Shown: positions 1 to 9,362 of the stretch, one piece after another
Position numbering within the stretch: position 1 is the first letter of the stretch
Layout of the letters: each line of letters opens with the position of its first letter
Assembly (NCBI GenBank): GCA_030696045.1
Contig: JAUYNO010000019.1
Span: 34,222-98,221, forward strand
Direction: 5' to 3'
From: Stagnimonas sp.
Lineage (GTDB): Bacteria; Pseudomonadota; Gammaproteobacteria; Nevskiales; Nevskiaceae
DNA length: 64,000 nt
The notes under the pieces: generated by a model
Database searches by the model: none
Told to the model about the DNA's origin: nothing
The model's input: the letters and a program-made list of their open reading frames with translations, nothing else
Made by a program: the position numbers and the translations under genes

Positions 1-6
1 CCCGCC

Positions 7-639
7 ATGCGCCTCTCGCTCGCCACCCCGCCACCGGAACTCACCGCCCTGCTCGACAGCGGCCGTCTCTGGCGCGGCCAGGAAGCACCACGCATCGCCG
101 CCGAAGCCAGCGGCCACGCGCGGCTCGACGCCCTGCTGCCCGGCGGCGGCTGGCCGAAAGCGGCGCTGTCGGAAGTGCTGCACCCGCAGCCCGGCACCGG
201 CGAGATGGCGCTGGTGCTACCGCTGCTGGCGCGGCTCAGCCAGGCCGAGCAGCACATCGCCTTCGTCGCGCCGCCGCTGATCCCCTACGCCCCCGGCCTC
301 GCCCAGGGCGGTGTGCAGCTCGACTACACCCTGGTCGTGCAGACGCCCAATCCGGCCGAAAGCCTCTGGGCCAGCGAGCAGCTGCTGCGCTCCGGCCAGG
401 CCGCCGTACTGGTCTGGGCCGACGCCGCCAGCCCGCAAGGCCTGCGCCGCCTGCAGCTGGCGGCCGAGGAGAGTGGCGGCATGGTCCTGCTGTTCCGCAG
501 CCTGCGCCGCGCCGCCGAGCCCTCGCCCGCCGCGCTTCGGTTGGCGGTGCGCCGCGAGCACGGGGTGCCGCGTGTGCAGGTGCTGAAGACGCGCGGCCAC
601 GGCGGCGGCCATCCGCGGCCGGTGGCGCTCGGCCAATGA
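7..639 (+). CDS. imuA: ImuA, translesion-synthesis accessory protein (RecA/SulA-like)
   Basis: This 210-residue protein is the first gene of an imuA-imuB-dnaE2 mutagenesis cassette. ImuA proteins are RecA/SulA-like factors that support damage-induced mutagenesis together with ImuB and the DnaE2 polymerase. The N-terminus (LLDSGRLWRG) and the core with FVAPPLIPYAPGL and VLVWADAASPQGLRRLQ fit the family. Where RecA has its P-loop, residues 59-67 read HPQPGTGEM, so an intact ATPase Walker A is not obvious. The start is the ATG six bases into the window. The promoter and any LexA operator lie outside the window, so SOS control is expected from the family but not visible. imuB follows after 16 bp. 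Confidence 0.88.
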   Translation: MRLSLATPPPELTALLDSGRLWRGQEAPRIAAEASGHARLDALLPGGGWPKAALSEVLHPQPGTGEMALVLPLLARLSQAEQHIAFVAPPLIPYAPGLAQGGVQLDYTLVVQTPNPAESLWASEQLLRSGQAAVLVWADAASPQGLRRLQLAAEESGGMVLLFRSLRRAAEPSPAALRLAVRREHGVPRVQVLKTRGHGGGHPRPVALGQ

Positions 640-655
640 GCGTGGAGTTGGTGCC

Positions 656-2080
656 GTGCTGTGGCTGTGCCTGGATTTCCCGGCGCTGGGGCGCGAGGCC
701 CTCGGCGTCGATGCTGATACCGCCGTTCTCGGTGCGCGCGGCAGCCATCGCTGGCTGATCACCGAGGTCGCCGGCAGCGTGGCCGGCAAGGCGCTATCAG
801 CCGGCATCTCGCTCGCCACTGCGCGCACCCATGCCCCTGAACTGAACACCCTGCCGCGCAAGCCCGAAGCCGAGCGCGAACAGCTGGAGGCGCTCGCCCA
901 CACGCTCTACCGCTACGGCAGCCCGGTGGTCGCCGAAGTGCTGGAACATCCCGAGCCCTACGCCGTGCCGCGCTGGCGTGTGTCGGTCGAGGTCGGCGCC
1001 AGCCTGTCGCTGTTCGGCGGTGTCGAATCCTTGCGCGAACAGCTGCTGCTGGAGCTGCTGGACTGGAACTGCGCCGCGCGAGCCGGCATCGCACCGAGCC
1101 GACTCGCTGCCGGCCTGCTGGCGGAAGCCGGCGAGAGCACGCCCTGCCTGCAGATCAAGGAACTCGCCGGACGCCTGCGGCCACTACCGATCCGCTTGCT
1201 GCCCTGGCCAGCAGCGACACTGGATGCACTCATCAGCATCGGACTGAGCCGGATCGGTGAGCTGCTCGATGCGCCAACAGAAACCCTGCGCCAACGCTTC
1301 GGCGCCGAAGTACCGCGCGACCTCGACCGCCTGCTGGCGCGCCGCGCCGAGCCCTATCGCGCCATCGAACCACCGCCGGTGTTCGCCGCGCGCTTCGAGC
1401 TGCACGGCGAGGTCGACAACATCGAGACCCTGCTGTTTCCGCTCAGGCGCTTGTGCCAGCGCTTCGCCGCCTATCTGTCGGCGCGCGCGGTGACGTCGAT
1501 GCACTGCCGGTTGGAGCTGCGCCACGACTTCGGCGCGCCCACCATCGTGCCGCTGCAGCTGCTCAGCCCCAGCCGCGAGGCGGCACGCTGGTTCGAGATC
1601 CTGCGCGAGCGCCTGTACCGCCAGCCACCGACACAGGCCGTGCGCGAGCTGTATCTGTCGGCCGAGGACTTTCTGCCGATTACCGGCTCGCAAGCCGCGC
1701 TTTTCGACGAGCACCGCCTGAGCCGCGAGCGGCAGGCGATGCTGGAAAAACTGATTGCGCGCTATGGCGAACCCTGCCTGTGGCGACCCGCCCTGGCGGC
1801 AGATCATCGGCCCGAGCGCGCCTGGCAGGCGGGCACATTGCAGGGTGCTGGCGCGGCACTGCCTGCCAGCCGCAGCCGTCGGCCGCTATGGCTGCTGCCG
1901 AAAGCCAAGCTCATCGCCCAGCCCCCCGTCGAAGGCCTGCCCGAACGCATCGAAACCGGCTGGTGGGATGGCGCCCCCGCGCACCGCGACTACCACCGCG
2001 TGCAGCTGGGCGAGCGCGCTGCCTGGGTCTATCACGATCTCGATGACGGCCGCTGGCATCTGCAGGGACTGTGGGAGTGA
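656..2080 (+). CDS. imuB: ImuB, inactive Y-family polymerase homologue
   Basis: A 474-residue Y-family polymerase relative. In characterised systems ImuB has no polymerase activity and acts as a hub linking the beta clamp, ImuA and DnaE2. Here the N-terminus reads MLWLCLDFPALG. The position of the second catalytic acidic pair of DinB-type enzymes reads SVEVGASLSLFGG, lacking the DE pair, as expected for ImuB. A helix-hairpin-helix-like stretch (LISIGLSRIGELLDAPTETL) and little-finger region follow, and the C-terminus ends WVYHDLDDGRWHLQGLW. The GTG at 656 is chosen because it gives the family N-terminus and lies 16 bp after imuA; nearby ATG and GTG codons are out of frame. Confidence 0.88.
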   Translation: MLWLCLDFPALGREALGVDADTAVLGARGSHRWLITEVAGSVAGKALSAGISLATARTHAPELNTLPRKPEAEREQLEALAHTLYRYGSPVVAEVLEHPEPYAVPRWRVSVEVGASLSLFGGVESLREQLLLELLDWNCAARAGIAPSRLAAGLLAEAGESTPCLQIKELAGRLRPLPIRLLPWPAATLDALISIGLSRIGELLDAPTETLRQRFGAEVPRDLDRLLARRAEPYRAIEPPPVFAARFELHGEVDNIETLLFPLRRLCQRFAAYLSARAVTSMHCRLELRHDFGAPTIVPLQLLSPSREAARWFEILRERLYRQPPTQAVRELYLSAEDFLPITGSQAALFDEHRLSRERQAMLEKLIARYGEPCLWRPALAADHRPERAWQAGTLQGAGAALPASRSRRPLWLLPKAKLIAQPPVEGLPERIETGWWDGAPAHRDYHRVQLGERAAWVYHDLDDGRWHLQGLWE

Positions 2081-2213
2081 GATTGCCGGCACGGTGTTTG
2101 GCCGCAGGCCAAGGGGTACGGGAGGCAAGCTCCTCGCGGCCGGCACGGCCTCGCCTCCATCGCTTTGGCAGCAGGCCGTGAGCCGCAGCCCCGAAGCTCC
2201 CGAAGCGCCGGAG
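2081..2213 (+). other. imuB-dnaE2 spacer with hairpin potential
   Basis: About 130 bp separate imuB from the proposed dnaE2 start. The spacer holds a 6-bp stem with a GCA loop (TTGGCC-GCA-GGCCAA, about 2099-2113) and two copies of CCGGCACGG flanking it at roughly 50 bp spacing. There is no T-tract, so it does not look like a terminator. It may be a decayed REP-like unit. An in-frame GTG at 2178 could extend dnaE2 into it. Confidence 0.35.
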
Positions 2214-5200
2214 ATGGATCTTGCGACCGAGGTGCTGGCCGTGGCACCGGGCACACCCGACTACGCCGAACTGCACTGCATCTCCAACTTCAGCTTCCTG
2301 CGCGGCGGTTCAAGCCCGCAGGAGCTGGTCGCGCAGGCTCAGGCGCTGCGCTACAGCGCGCTGGCGATCACCGACGAATGCAGCCTGGCCGGCATCGTGC
2401 GCGCCTGGGAGCAAGCCAAGCTCCAACCGATCCATCTGATCTTCGGCACCACGCTGCAACTGAGCGACGGGCCGCGCCTGCTGCTGCTGGCCGAGAACCG
2501 CGAAGGCTATGCCCGCATCAGCGCTGCCATTACCCGCGCACGCCTGAACACCACCAAGGGCAGCTATCGCCTGAGCAGTCTCGACTTCCACCGCGACTGG
2601 CACGATGTGTCGGCGATCTGGCTGCCGGGCACCGTTCCCGATCCGCGCGAGGCCGCCTGGGTGCAGGAGCGCTTCGGCTACGGTTGGATCGCTATCGAGC
2701 GACATCTCGACGGCGACGATGGTGCGCGCATCGACCACTTGCTGAAGCTGGGCCGGCAATACGGACTGCGGCCCGTGGCCTGCGGCGACGTGCACTACCA
2801 CAGCCCGGATCGGCGGCGGCTGCAGGACGTGCTCACCGCACTGCGGCTGAAAACCTCGGTGGATCGCTGTGGCCAGGCCTTGCTGGCCAATGGCCAGCGC
2901 CATCTGCGTCGGCGCGAGGAGATCGCAGCGCTCTACGACCCGGCCTGGATCGCGGAAACCCTGCTGATCGCGCGGCGCTGCAACTTCCAGCTGGAGGAGC
3001 TGCGCTACGAGTACCCCAAAGCCCTGACTCCCCAGGGGATCACACCCACCGATCACCTGCGCAAGCTCACCGGCGAAGGCATGGCCCGCCGATGGCCGCA
3101 GGGCTGTCCGCACAAGGTGCGCGCGCAGATCGAACGGGAGCTGGAGTTGATTGCCTACAAGCAATACGAGGCCTTCTTCCTGACCGTCGAGGACATCGTC
3201 CGCTACGCCCGCAGCCAGGACATCCTCTGCCAGGGCCGGGGCTCCGCCGCCAACTCGGCGGTCTGCTATGCCCTGGGCATCACCGAGGTGAACCCCGAGC
3301 TGACCGACCTGCTGTTCGAGCGTTTCGTCTCCAGGGAGCGCGATGAGGCGCCGGACATCGACGTCGATTTCGAGCACCAGCGCCGCGAGGAGGTGATCCA
3401 GTACATCTACCGCAAGTACGGCCGCCAGCACGCCGCCCTCGCTGCCACCGTCATCCACTACCGCAGCCGCCTGGCCCTGCGCGACGTCGGCCGCGCACTG
3501 GGCGTGGCACCGGAGACGATCGACCGCTTCGGCACCGCACTGGCCTGGTGGGACGGCACCGAAAAATGGGAGGAGCGCCTAGCCGAGCTCGGCATCGATC
3601 CACGGTCCGCGCAGTTCCGGCTCTGGCTGTCGCTGGCGCGCCAGCTGCAGGGCTTCCCGCGCCATCTTTCGCAGCACGTCGGCGGCTTCGTGATTTCCGA
3701 ACGACCGGTGCACGAACTGGTACCGATGGAAAACGCGGCGATGAAGGATCGCAGCATCATCGAGTGGGACAAGGACGATCTCGAATCGCTGGGGTTGCTG
3801 AAGGTCGATGTGCTGGCCCTGGGCATGCTCAGCGCGCTGCGGCGGATGCTGAGTTCCGTGTCGCGACGCGAAGGTCGGACTTTTGCGCTGAGCGACATTC
3901 CCCGTGAGGACGCTGCGACCTACCAGATGATCCGCGACGCGAAGACCGTCGGCGTATTCCAGATCGAATCCCGCGCGCAGATGGCGATGCTGCCGCGCCT
4001 GCGTCCGGAGAATTTCTACGATCTGGTGATCCAGATCGCCATCGTCCGGCCCGGCCCCATCGAGGGCGGCATGGTGCATCCCTACCTCAAGGCCCGCGCC
4101 CGCAGGCGCCAGGAACCGGGCTGGGAACCGCAGTACTACGGCAAGCTGCAGCCGGCCCTGGAACGCACGCTCGGCATCCCGATCTTCCAGGAACAGGTGA
4201 TGCAGATCGTTTCCATCGCCGCCGATTTCACGCCGGGCGAAGCCGACCATGTGCGCCGCTCGATGGCGGCCTGGAAGCGCAGCGGCGGGCTGGAGAAATT
4301 CGAGGGCAAGCTCAAGCAGGGCATGGCGGCGAACGGCTATCCATCCGACTTCGCCGACAGCATCTACAAGATGATCCTCGGCTTCGGCAGCTATGGCTTT
4401 CCGGAATCACATTCGGCCAGTTTCGCGATCCTGGCCTACGCCTCGTCCTGGCTGAAATGCCACCAGCCAGCCGCCTTCATCGCCGGTCTGCTCGACAGTC
4501 AGCCCATGGGCTTCTATCCGCCGACCATGCTGGTGAGCGAGGCGAAGAAGATGGGCGTGACAATGCTGCCGGTCAGCGTGATCGACTCGGATTGGGACAG
4601 CCGCCTGCACTGGCAGCGCCCCGAAGACGAATCCGACCGGGGCGCGCTGAGACTCGGCTTCAACCGCATCTGCGGCTTCAACGAAGCAGCCGCGCAACGG
4701 ATCATGGTCACCCGTGCGCAGCGCCCTTTCCGCGATGCCGCCGACCTCGCAGCACGCGCTCGGCTGTCGCGCCATGAACTGGACCTGCTGGCGCGGGCTG
4801 ATGCGTTGCAAGCACTCGCCGGACATCGCAATCAGGCACGTTGGCTGTCGCTCGGCTACACCCCGCAGACCGATCTGCTGGCCGCCGTGCCCCGGCAGGA
4901 AGCGCAGCTATCGCTGCCCATGCCCAGCGAAGGCGCGGAAATCATCAGCGACTACCGCAGCGTAGGTCTCAGCCTTCGCAAGCATCCGGTGGCGCTGCTG
5001 CGGCCAAAGCTCGACAAACTCAGGGTCACGCCCAACGAGAAGCTGGCACAGCTGCGGCACGGACAGCTGCTGCGTGTCGCCGGCCTGACCATGTTCCGGC
5101 AGCGACCGCCGGAAGCGAAGGGCGTCATGTTCATGACGCTCGAAGACGAGACCGGTATCGTCAACCTGGTGGTCTGGGCCAAGGTGCTGGACGCCCATCG

Positions 5201-5345
5201 CGAGGCGGCGGTGACCGGCGGCTTCCTGATCATCGGCGGCGAGGTGCAGCGACAGGACAATGTCACCCACGTCATCGCCAAGCGCATCCGTGACTACAGC
5301 CACTGGGTGGAGGGCCTACCCTACCTGTCGCGGGATTTTCGATAA
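2214..5345 (+). CDS. dnaE2: DnaE2, error-prone DNA polymerase III alpha-subunit homologue
   Basis: C-family DNA polymerase of 1043 residues, within the usual DnaE2 range and shorter than replicative DnaE. An N-terminal PHP domain begins at [16 protein letters not shown] (residues 17-32). GRGSAANS (about 340) and the catalytic PDIDVDF motif (about 380) lie in the palm. A helix-hairpin-helix ([18 protein letters not shown]) precedes a C-terminal OB fold ([29 protein letters not shown]). The protein ends shortly after the OB fold, as DnaE2 does. The frame stays open far upstream through imuB, but the family N-terminus begins near residue 17 here. ATG 2214 is preferred; GTG 2178 is the alternative and neither has a convincing ribosome site. 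It does translesion synthesis with ImuA and ImuB. Confidence 0.93.
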   Translation: MDLATEVLAVAPGTPDYAELHCISNFSFLRGGSSPQELVAQAQALRYSALAITDECSLAGIVRAWEQAKLQPIHLIFGTTLQLSDGPRLLLLAENREGYARISAAITRARLNTTKGSYRLSSLDFHRDWHDVSAIWLPGTVPDPREAAWVQERFGYGWIAIERHLDGDDGARIDHLLKLGRQYGLRPVACGDVHYHSPDRRRLQDVLTALRLKTSVDRCGQALLANGQRHLRRREEIAALYDPAWIAETLLIARRCNFQLEELRYEYPKALTPQGITPTDHLRKLTGEGMARRWPQGCPHKVRAQIERELELIAYKQYEAFFLTVEDIVRYARSQDILCQGRGSAANSAVCYALGITEVNPELTDLLFERFVSRERDEAPDIDVDFEHQRREEVIQYIYRKYGRQHAALAATVIHYRSRLALRDVGRALGVAPETIDRFGTALAWWDGTEKWEERLAELGIDPRSAQFRLWLSLARQLQGFPRHLSQHVGGFVISERPVHELVPMENAAMKDRSIIEWDKDDLESLGLLKVDVLALGMLSALRRMLSSVSRREGRTFALSDIPREDAATYQMIRDAKTVGVFQIESRAQMAMLPRLRPENFYDLVIQIAIVRPGPIEGGMVHPYLKARARRRQEPGWEPQYYGKLQPALERTLGIPIFQEQVMQIVSIAADFTPGEADHVRRSMAAWKRSGGLEKFEGKLKQGMAANGYPSDFADSIYKMILGFGSYGFPESHSASFAILAYASSWLKCHQPAAFIAGLLDSQPMGFYPPTMLVSEAKKMGVTMLPVSVIDSDWDSRLHWQRPEDESDRGALRLGFNRICGFNEAAAQRIMVTRAQRPFRDAADLAARARLSRHELDLLARADALQALAGHRNQARWLSLGYTPQTDLLAAVPRQEAQLSLPMPSEGAEIISDYRSVGLSLRKHPVALLRPKLDKLRVTPNEKLAQLRHGQLLRVAGLTMFRQRPPEAKGVMFMTLEDETGIVNLVVWAKVLDAHREAAVTGGFLIIGGEVQRQDNVTHVIAKRIRDYSHWVEGLPYLSRDFR

Positions 5346-5512
5346 GGGGCCTGCCGACGCCAATGGTGTCGCTGCGTTGCGAGTCAAAAGCCGCGCAGTG
5401 CGAGGCGCGAGACGTAGCGCAGGTTGGACCTGGGCAAGTCTCGCAACGACGCAATGCGCGGCTTTTGCCGCGACCCTCGGCCACAGCGACACCATTGGCG
5501 TCGGCAGCCCCC
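5346..5512. repeat. Nested palindromic element (element A)
   Basis: A 167-bp nested inverted repeat fills most of the dnaE2-rdgB gap. The outer arms are 24 bp and perfect (5351-5374 against 5484-5507), extended by GGGG/CCCC after one mismatch. A second pair of 13-bp arms matches perfectly (5385-5397, CAAAAGCCGCGCA, against 5455-5467). A third 7-bp pair lies inside (5407-5413 against 5438-5444). The whole unit could fold into one long hairpin or cruciform. It carries the 9-mers GTCGCTGCG (5368), GCGCAGTGC (5393) and GCAATGCGC (5451), which recur in the same order in the element at 31155. It encodes no protein I can support. Confidence 0.85.
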
Positions 5513-5532
5513 CTGCGTGGGACAATGCCGGC

Positions 5533-6252
5533 ATGACTGACATCGTTCTCGCCTCGCGCAACGCCAAGAAGCTCAAGGAAATGCAGGCCCTGCTGGCGCC
5601 GCTGGGCTACCGCGCACGGCTGGTGTCGGAGTTCACCGACGAGGCGGCGGAAGAGACCGCACCGAGCTTCATCGAGAACGCGCTGCTGAAAGCCCGCCAC
5701 GCCGCGCGCGTCTCCGGCCTTCCGGCGCTAGCCGATGACTCGGGGCTGGAAGTCGATGCGCTCAAGGGCGCGCCCGGCGTGTATTCGGCGCGCTATGGTG
5801 AGGCCGCCTGGCTTGCGAGCACTGCTCGCGAGGCGGCCGAACGCCCGGCCATGGATGGCCGGGCTGTGATCGGAGCGGAGAACCCAGGTTGCGCCAGGGA
5901 TGGCTGGACGCAGGCAGAAAAAGATGTCGCCAATAACGCCAAGCTGCTGCAGGCCCTGGCCGGCGTACCGGCGGCGCGGCGCGGCGCACGCTTCGTTTCG
6001 GCGCTGGCGCTGTTGCGCCATGCTGAGGACCCCACGCCGGTGATCGCGCTCGGGTATTGGCCAGGTGTGATTCTGGAAGCCCCGCGCGGGGCCAGTGGCT
6101 TCGGCTATGACCCCTTGTTCCTTGTGCCTTCGCTGGGCAAGACCTCGGCCGAGCTGGCCCCGGCGCTGAAGAACCGCATCAGCCATCGCGGCCGCGCGAT
6201 GCGGGCCTTGCTGAAGCAATTGCGCGCGGATTCGGGGTTTGTGCATGGCTGA
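5533..6252 (+). CDS. rdgB: RdgB/HAM1-type XTP/dITP pyrophosphatase with an in-frame repeat insertion
   Basis: Removes non-canonical purine nucleotides (ITP, XTP and deoxy forms) by hydrolysing them to monophosphates. Family motifs are clear: [12 protein letters not shown] at the start, [46 protein letters not shown] and [14 protein letters not shown] 5533 gives the normal N-terminus. The protein is 239 residues against about 200 in E. coli. The surplus is residues about 93-130, between YSARYGEAA and DVANNAKLL, where E. coli RdgB runs straight through. The DNA of that segment is palindromic (separate repeat entry). The frame is intact and all catalytic motifs remain, so the enzyme may still work. 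The stop overlaps the hemW ATG by 8 bp. Confidence 0.93.
   Translation: MTDIVLASRNAKKLKEMQALLAPLGYRARLVSEFTDEAAEETAPSFIENALLKARHAARVSGLPALADDSGLEVDALKGAPGVYSARYGEAAWLASTAREAAERPAMDGRAVIGAENPGCARDGWTQAEKDVANNAKLLQALAGVPAARRGARFVSALALLRHAEDPTPVIALGYWPGVILEAPRGASGFGYDPLFLVPSLGKTSAELAPALKNRISHRGRAMRALLKQLRADSGFVHG
5802..5922 (+). repeat. Palindromic repeat inserted in frame within rdgB
   Basis: This stretch encodes roughly the 38 extra residues of RdgB. It contains a hairpin with 8-bp outer arms (5802-5809, GGCCGCCT, against 5831-5838) and a GCGAGC-ACT-GCTCGC inner stem. Next comes a perfect 10-bp stem with a 2-base loop (5843-5852 against 5855-5864), then a weaker GCCAGGGATGGC stem near 5893. 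It resembles a chain of REP-like units. Its translation (for example [10 protein letters not shown]) has no counterpart in RdgB homologues known to me. Confidence 0.75.
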
Positions 6253-7567
6253 AGCCGCCCCCCTCCCGCGTTTGGCCGGGCTGGAGACTGCCATTGGGCA
6301 GTCTCCAGTAAGCCAAACGCCCTCCCCGCCAGGGGGAAGGGCTTTAGATCGCGCTGCGCTTGTAGCCCCTCCCCCTGGCGGGGAGGGGTTGGGGAGGGGG
6401 GCGCTCGCAGAAACGAGTGCCATCTCCACCAACATCCCGCTCAGCCTCTACATCCACATCCCCTGGTGCGCGAAGAAGTGTCCGTATTGCGACTTCAACT
6501 CGCACCCCCTGCGCGGCCAGATTCCGGAGGCGGAGTACGTGCAGGCGCTACTGCGCGATCTCGATTTCGAGCTAGCCAGCGCCGCTGAAGCGCGCCCGCT
6601 CGTCAGCATCTTCTTCGGCGGCGGCACTCCCAGCCTGTTCAGCGGCAGTGCCATCGCCGGCATTCTCGATGGCGTCGCGCGGCGGCTGCGCTTCGCGCCC
6701 GGGATCGAGATCACCCTGGAAGCCAATCCCGGCACCGCCGAGGCGCAGCGCTTCCGGGATTACCGCGCCGCCGGCGTCAACCGCTTGTCGATGGGCGTGC
6801 AGTCGCTCGACGACCGGCACCTGAAAGCGCTCGGTCGCATCCACGGTGCCGAGGAAGCGCGCACAGCGGTGGCGATGGCGCGCGCGGCGGGCTTCGACAA
6901 CCTCAACCTCGACCTGATGTTCGCGCTGCCGGAGCAGACGCTCGCCGAAGCCGGGGCCGATCTGCGCGGCCTGATCGCACTCGCTCCCGAACACCTCAGC
7001 TACTACCACCTGACGCTGGAGCCGAACACCGAGTTCGCGGCCAAGCCGCCGAAAGTGCCGGACAGCGACAGTGCCTACGAGATGCTGGAGCAGGGCCAGG
7101 CGCTGCTGGCGGCAGCGGGCTACGCGCAGTACGAAACCTCGGCCTATGCGCAGCCGGGCCGCGCGGCGGCGCACAACCTCAACTACTGGCGCTTCGGCGA
7201 CTACCTGGGCATCGGCGCCGGCGCCCACGGCAAGCGCACCCTGGACGGCCGGGTGCTGCGCCGCGCCCGGCACAAGCACCCCAAAACCTATATGGAAACC
7301 GCCGGTGCGGTGAGCGGAGTGCAGGAGGAGCGCGCCGTCGCCGGCGGCGAGCTGGCATTCGAATACATGCTCAACACGCTGCGGTTGCACGAGGGCTTCC
7401 AGCTGCCCGATTTCCGCGCGCGGACCGGCCTGACCGCGTCCGCGCTGGAACCGGCGCTGAGCCGGGTACGTCAAAACGGCTTGCTGGCCGTTGATGGCGA
7501 CTGGATCCGCCCCACCCCGCTCGGCCGCGACCACCTCAATCGCCTGCAGCTGGAGTTTCTGCCCTGA
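6245..7567 (+). CDS. hemW: HemW-type radical SAM heme chaperone
   Basis: HemN-like radical SAM protein of the HemW branch, which carries heme rather than oxidising coproporphyrinogen. It has the 4Fe-4S motif [33 protein letters not shown] and the HemW-type [23 protein letters not shown] 6245 overlaps the end of rdgB and gives 440 residues, about 60 more than usual. The extra N-terminus (residues about 5-60, proline- and glycine-rich) is encoded by a palindromic repeat, and family similarity starts at [17 protein letters not shown] at 6389, in frame and directly after a GGGGAGGGG stretch inside the repeat, would give 392 residues, close to the normal length. Either start is possible. Confidence 0.9.
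   Translation: MAEAAPLPRLAGLETAIGQSPVSQTPSPPGGRALDRAALVAPPPGGEGLGRGALAETSAISTNIPLSLYIHIPWCAKKCPYCDFNSHPLRGQIPEAEYVQALLRDLDFELASAAEARPLVSIFFGGGTPSLFSGSAIAGILDGVARRLRFAPGIEITLEANPGTAEAQRFRDYRAAGVNRLSMGVQSLDDRHLKALGRIHGAEEARTAVAMARAAGFDNLNLDLMFALPEQTLAEAGADLRGLIALAPEHLSYYHLTLEPNTEFAAKPPKVPDSDSAYEMLEQGQALLAAAGYAQYETSAYAQPGRAAAHNLNYWRFGDYLGIGAGAHGKRTLDGRVLRRARHKHPKTYMETAGAVSGVQEERAVAGGELAFEYMLNTLRLHEGFQLPDFRARTGLTASALEPALSRVRQNGLLAVDGDWIRPTPLGRDHLNRLQLEFLP
6258..6401. repeat. Nested palindromic repeat at the 5' end of hemW
   Basis: A 144-bp nested inverted repeat. Outer arms are 6258-6267 and 6392-6401 (CCCCCCTCCC and its complement). Inside lie a hairpin with 8-bp arms CGTTTGGC/GCCAAACG (6269-6276, 6312-6319) and 12-bp arms (6281-6292 against 6297-6308), and a second hairpin with perfect 18-bp arms (6320-6337 against 6370-6387) rich in CCCTCCCC/GGGGAGGG. 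The element is open in the hemW frame throughout. Its right arm resembles a strong Shine-Dalgarno sequence. Confidence 0.82.
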
Positions 7568-7770
7568 TGAGCCGCCTCAACCTGCAAAGCCAGACCGTGC
7601 AATGTCCCTACTGCTGGGAGGAAATCGAGCTGGACATCGATGTCTCCGGCGGCAGCCAGACCTACGTGGAGGACTGCCATGTCTGCTGCCAGCCGATCCT
7701 GGTACGGCTGACGGTCGATGAGGAAGATGCCGAGAGCTTCGAGGTCGCGGTCGAAGCCGAGAACGAGTAG
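7567..7770 (+). CDS. CPXCG-motif cysteine-rich small protein
   Basis: A 67-residue acidic protein with two cysteine pairs, CPYC (residues 13-16) and CHVC followed by C (near 38-42), suggesting a single bound zinc as in the CPXCG-motif family of small bacterial proteins. The rest is acidic (DEEDAESFEV). Function is unknown. Its ATG shares one base with the hemW stop (TGATG), so it is probably translationally coupled to hemW. It converges on the AraC-family gene with only 6 bp between them. Confidence 0.8.
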   Translation: MSRLNLQSQTVQCPYCWEEIELDIDVSGGSQTYVEDCHVCCQPILVRLTVDEEDAESFEVAVEAENE

Positions 7771-7776
7771 CACCCG

Positions 7777-8721
7777 CTACTGCACCTGCACGCTGACATA
7801 GGGCGAGGCCGGCGCCGCCGGCACCAGCACGCTCTTCATCCGCTCGGCCTCCTCGCGCGGCGTGCTGCCGAAGAAGCGCTTGAACTCGCGGCTGAACTGC
7901 GAGGCACTCTCGTAGCCGACCCGACCGGATGCCGTCGAAGCGCTCAGGCCCTCGTGCACCATCAGCAGCCGCGCCTTGTGCAGCCGCGTGGTCTTCAGGT
8001 ACTGGATCGGCGAGGTGCGGGTGACCTGCTTGAAGTGGCTATGGAAGGCCGCGAGGCTCATCCCTGCTTCCTCGGCCAGGCGCGTGACGTCGAGATCGGC
8101 GGCGTACTCGGCGTGGATGCGCCGCAGCGCCCGGCCAATGCGGCCGCACTGGCTGTGGTGCACCAGGGCGCCGGCAATCGCCGCGCCCTGTTCGCCGGTG
8201 AGCATGCGGTAGAGGATCTCGCGGACGATGCCCGGCCCTAGCAGCCGCGCCTCCACCGGCGAGCGCAGGCAGCGCAGTAGCCGATACAGCGCGTCCTCCA
8301 TGCCGAGGTCCATCGGCGCTGTGGCGATGCCCAGCGGCGGCACCGGCGACCGCGGGCTCAGGCTGTCGAGGGCGAGGATCAGCTCGGCAACGCTGGCCAG
8401 GTCGATGGTGATGCCGATGGCCAGCAGGGGCCGCTCGGCGCTGGCCTCGGTCTCGCAATCGAAGGGCAGCGGTACGGCGGCAACCAGGTAGCGATGGGCA
8501 TCGAACACCAGGATCTGCTCGCCGAAGAAGCCGCGCTTGCGGCCCTGGCAGATGAACATCAGCTTCGGCTCGTAGAGCACCGGCGCCTTGACGAAGGTCC
8601 GCTCGGCGCGGGCTACCGTCACTCCCTCCAGCAGGGTGTCGAAGATGCCCGAGGCTGGGACCATCTCGCTCAACAAGGCCACCAGGCGTGTCGGGGCCGG
8701 ATCGGGCGGAGTGTCGAACAT
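7777..8721 (-). CDS. AraC-family transcriptional regulator
   Basis: A 314-residue regulator with an N-terminal cupin-like sensor region of the AraC_N type (LYEPKLMFICQGRKRGFFGEQ, YLVAAVPLPFDCETEAS) and a C-terminal double helix-turn-helix: LAEEAGMSLAAFHSHFKQVTR, then SASTASGRVGYESASQFSREFKRFFG. ATG 8721 is chosen because residues before MFDTPP lack family similarity. It is divergent from the monooxygenase-like gene at 8889, with 167 bp between the starts, so that gene and the small membrane protein behind it are the likely targets. The ligand is unknown. Confidence 0.87.
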   Translation of the reverse strand: MFDTPPDPAPTRLVALLSEMVPASGIFDTLLEGVTVARAERTFVKAPVLYEPKLMFICQGRKRGFFGEQILVFDAHRYLVAAVPLPFDCETEASAERPLLAIGITIDLASVAELILALDSLSPRSPVPPLGIATAPMDLGMEDALYRLLRCLRSPVEARLLGPGIVREILYRMLTGEQGAAIAGALVHHSQCGRIGRALRRIHAEYAADLDVTRLAEEAGMSLAAFHSHFKQVTRTSPIQYLKTTRLHKARLLMVHEGLSASTASGRVGYESASQFSREFKRFFGSTPREEAERMKSVLVPAAPASPYVSVQVQ

Positions 8722-8888
8722 GGCAGCCTTCAGGCGGATAGGACTAGGCAGTGAAATGTACTCTCGCGACCCCGGAAATGCCCGGCGCCGATAGGAATAG
8801 GCAACAATTGCAGACCATCCGGCATTGGGGGCGGGCCAGCCGCCGCCTAGCATGGCGACATTCCCAGTGTCCCCGCCCGGAGGTCTCC
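8722..8888. promoter_or_regulatory. Divergent intergenic region, AraC regulator / ABM monooxygenase
   Basis: This 167-bp region must hold the promoters for both divergent genes. A CGGAGG ribosome site lies just before ATG 8889. An AT-richer patch (GGAATAGGCAACAATTGCAG, about 8794-8813) contains the 8-bp palindrome CAATTG and is the most likely operator or promoter part. No clear -35/-10 pair could be assigned to either strand. Confidence 0.4.
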
Positions 8889-9203
8889 ATGTCCGCCACC
8901 AATATCGCGTTCCTGCGCGCCCGCAAGGGCCGCGAACAGGGACTGTCCCAGGCCCTGCATCGACTGGCCGAGTTCAGCCGCGACAACCCGGACTGCGCGC
9001 TGTCGCACCTGCATCGCAGCGAGGAAGACCCGGCACTGTGGTTCCTGTACGAGACCTGGGGTTCCCGCGCGGCGATGTGGGAACACCTGGGGACGGCACC
9101 GGTGCAGGCCCTGGTGCGGCAGATCGGCCCCTGGCTGGAGAGCGATCTCGGCCTGCGCAGCTTCCATCTGATGCCGGGGCCGCCGCTGGAACTCGTCGCC
9201 TGA
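8889..9203 (+). CDS. Antibiotic-biosynthesis-monooxygenase-like (ABM fold) protein
   Basis: A 104-residue dimeric alpha/beta-barrel-like protein. Typical ABM or quinol monooxygenase features are NIAFLRARKGREQGLSQALHRLAEFSRDNPDCALSHLHRS followed by ALWFLYETWGSRAAMWEHLGT, then VRQIGPWLES. ATG 8889 has a good ribosome site (CGGAGG). Members act on quinones or other aromatics without a metal, but the substrate here cannot be read from sequence. The divergent AraC regulator is the likely controller. Confidence 0.75.
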   Translation: MSATNIAFLRARKGREQGLSQALHRLAEFSRDNPDCALSHLHRSEEDPALWFLYETWGSRAAMWEHLGTAPVQALVRQIGPWLESDLGLRSFHLMPGPPLELVA

Positions 9204-9362
9204 ACCCGGCGCACATCGCGCCCCCTGGGCCGACGCTGCTCTCAGCTTCGGAAGCCGGCCTGCCGCTGGTAGGCCGATCCCGGCCGGCTGTCCGCGCCGG
9301 CGGTGGCGAGGGCGCGGGCACAGGCACAGTCTGGCCGTCCGCAAGCCCGAAGGAGTCAGTTC

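Noticed and set aside
2310..3458. Long open frame antisense to dnaE2, and many similar antisense frames across the window
   Set aside because: Their sense-strand partners have strong family motifs. Long antisense frames are expected in GC-rich DNA, and these translations have no recognisable domains or ribosome sites.
5346..5532. Protein-coding extension of rdgB into the dnaE2-rdgB gap
   Set aside because: The frame is open, but the sequence is the palindromic element and lacks family similarity; ATG 5533 gives the normal RdgB start.
6245..7567. Oxygen-independent coproporphyrinogen oxidase HemN
   Set aside because: The motif is CX3CX2C without the extra HemN cysteine pattern, and the HNLNYW...GAGAHG segment and length fit the HemW heme chaperone.
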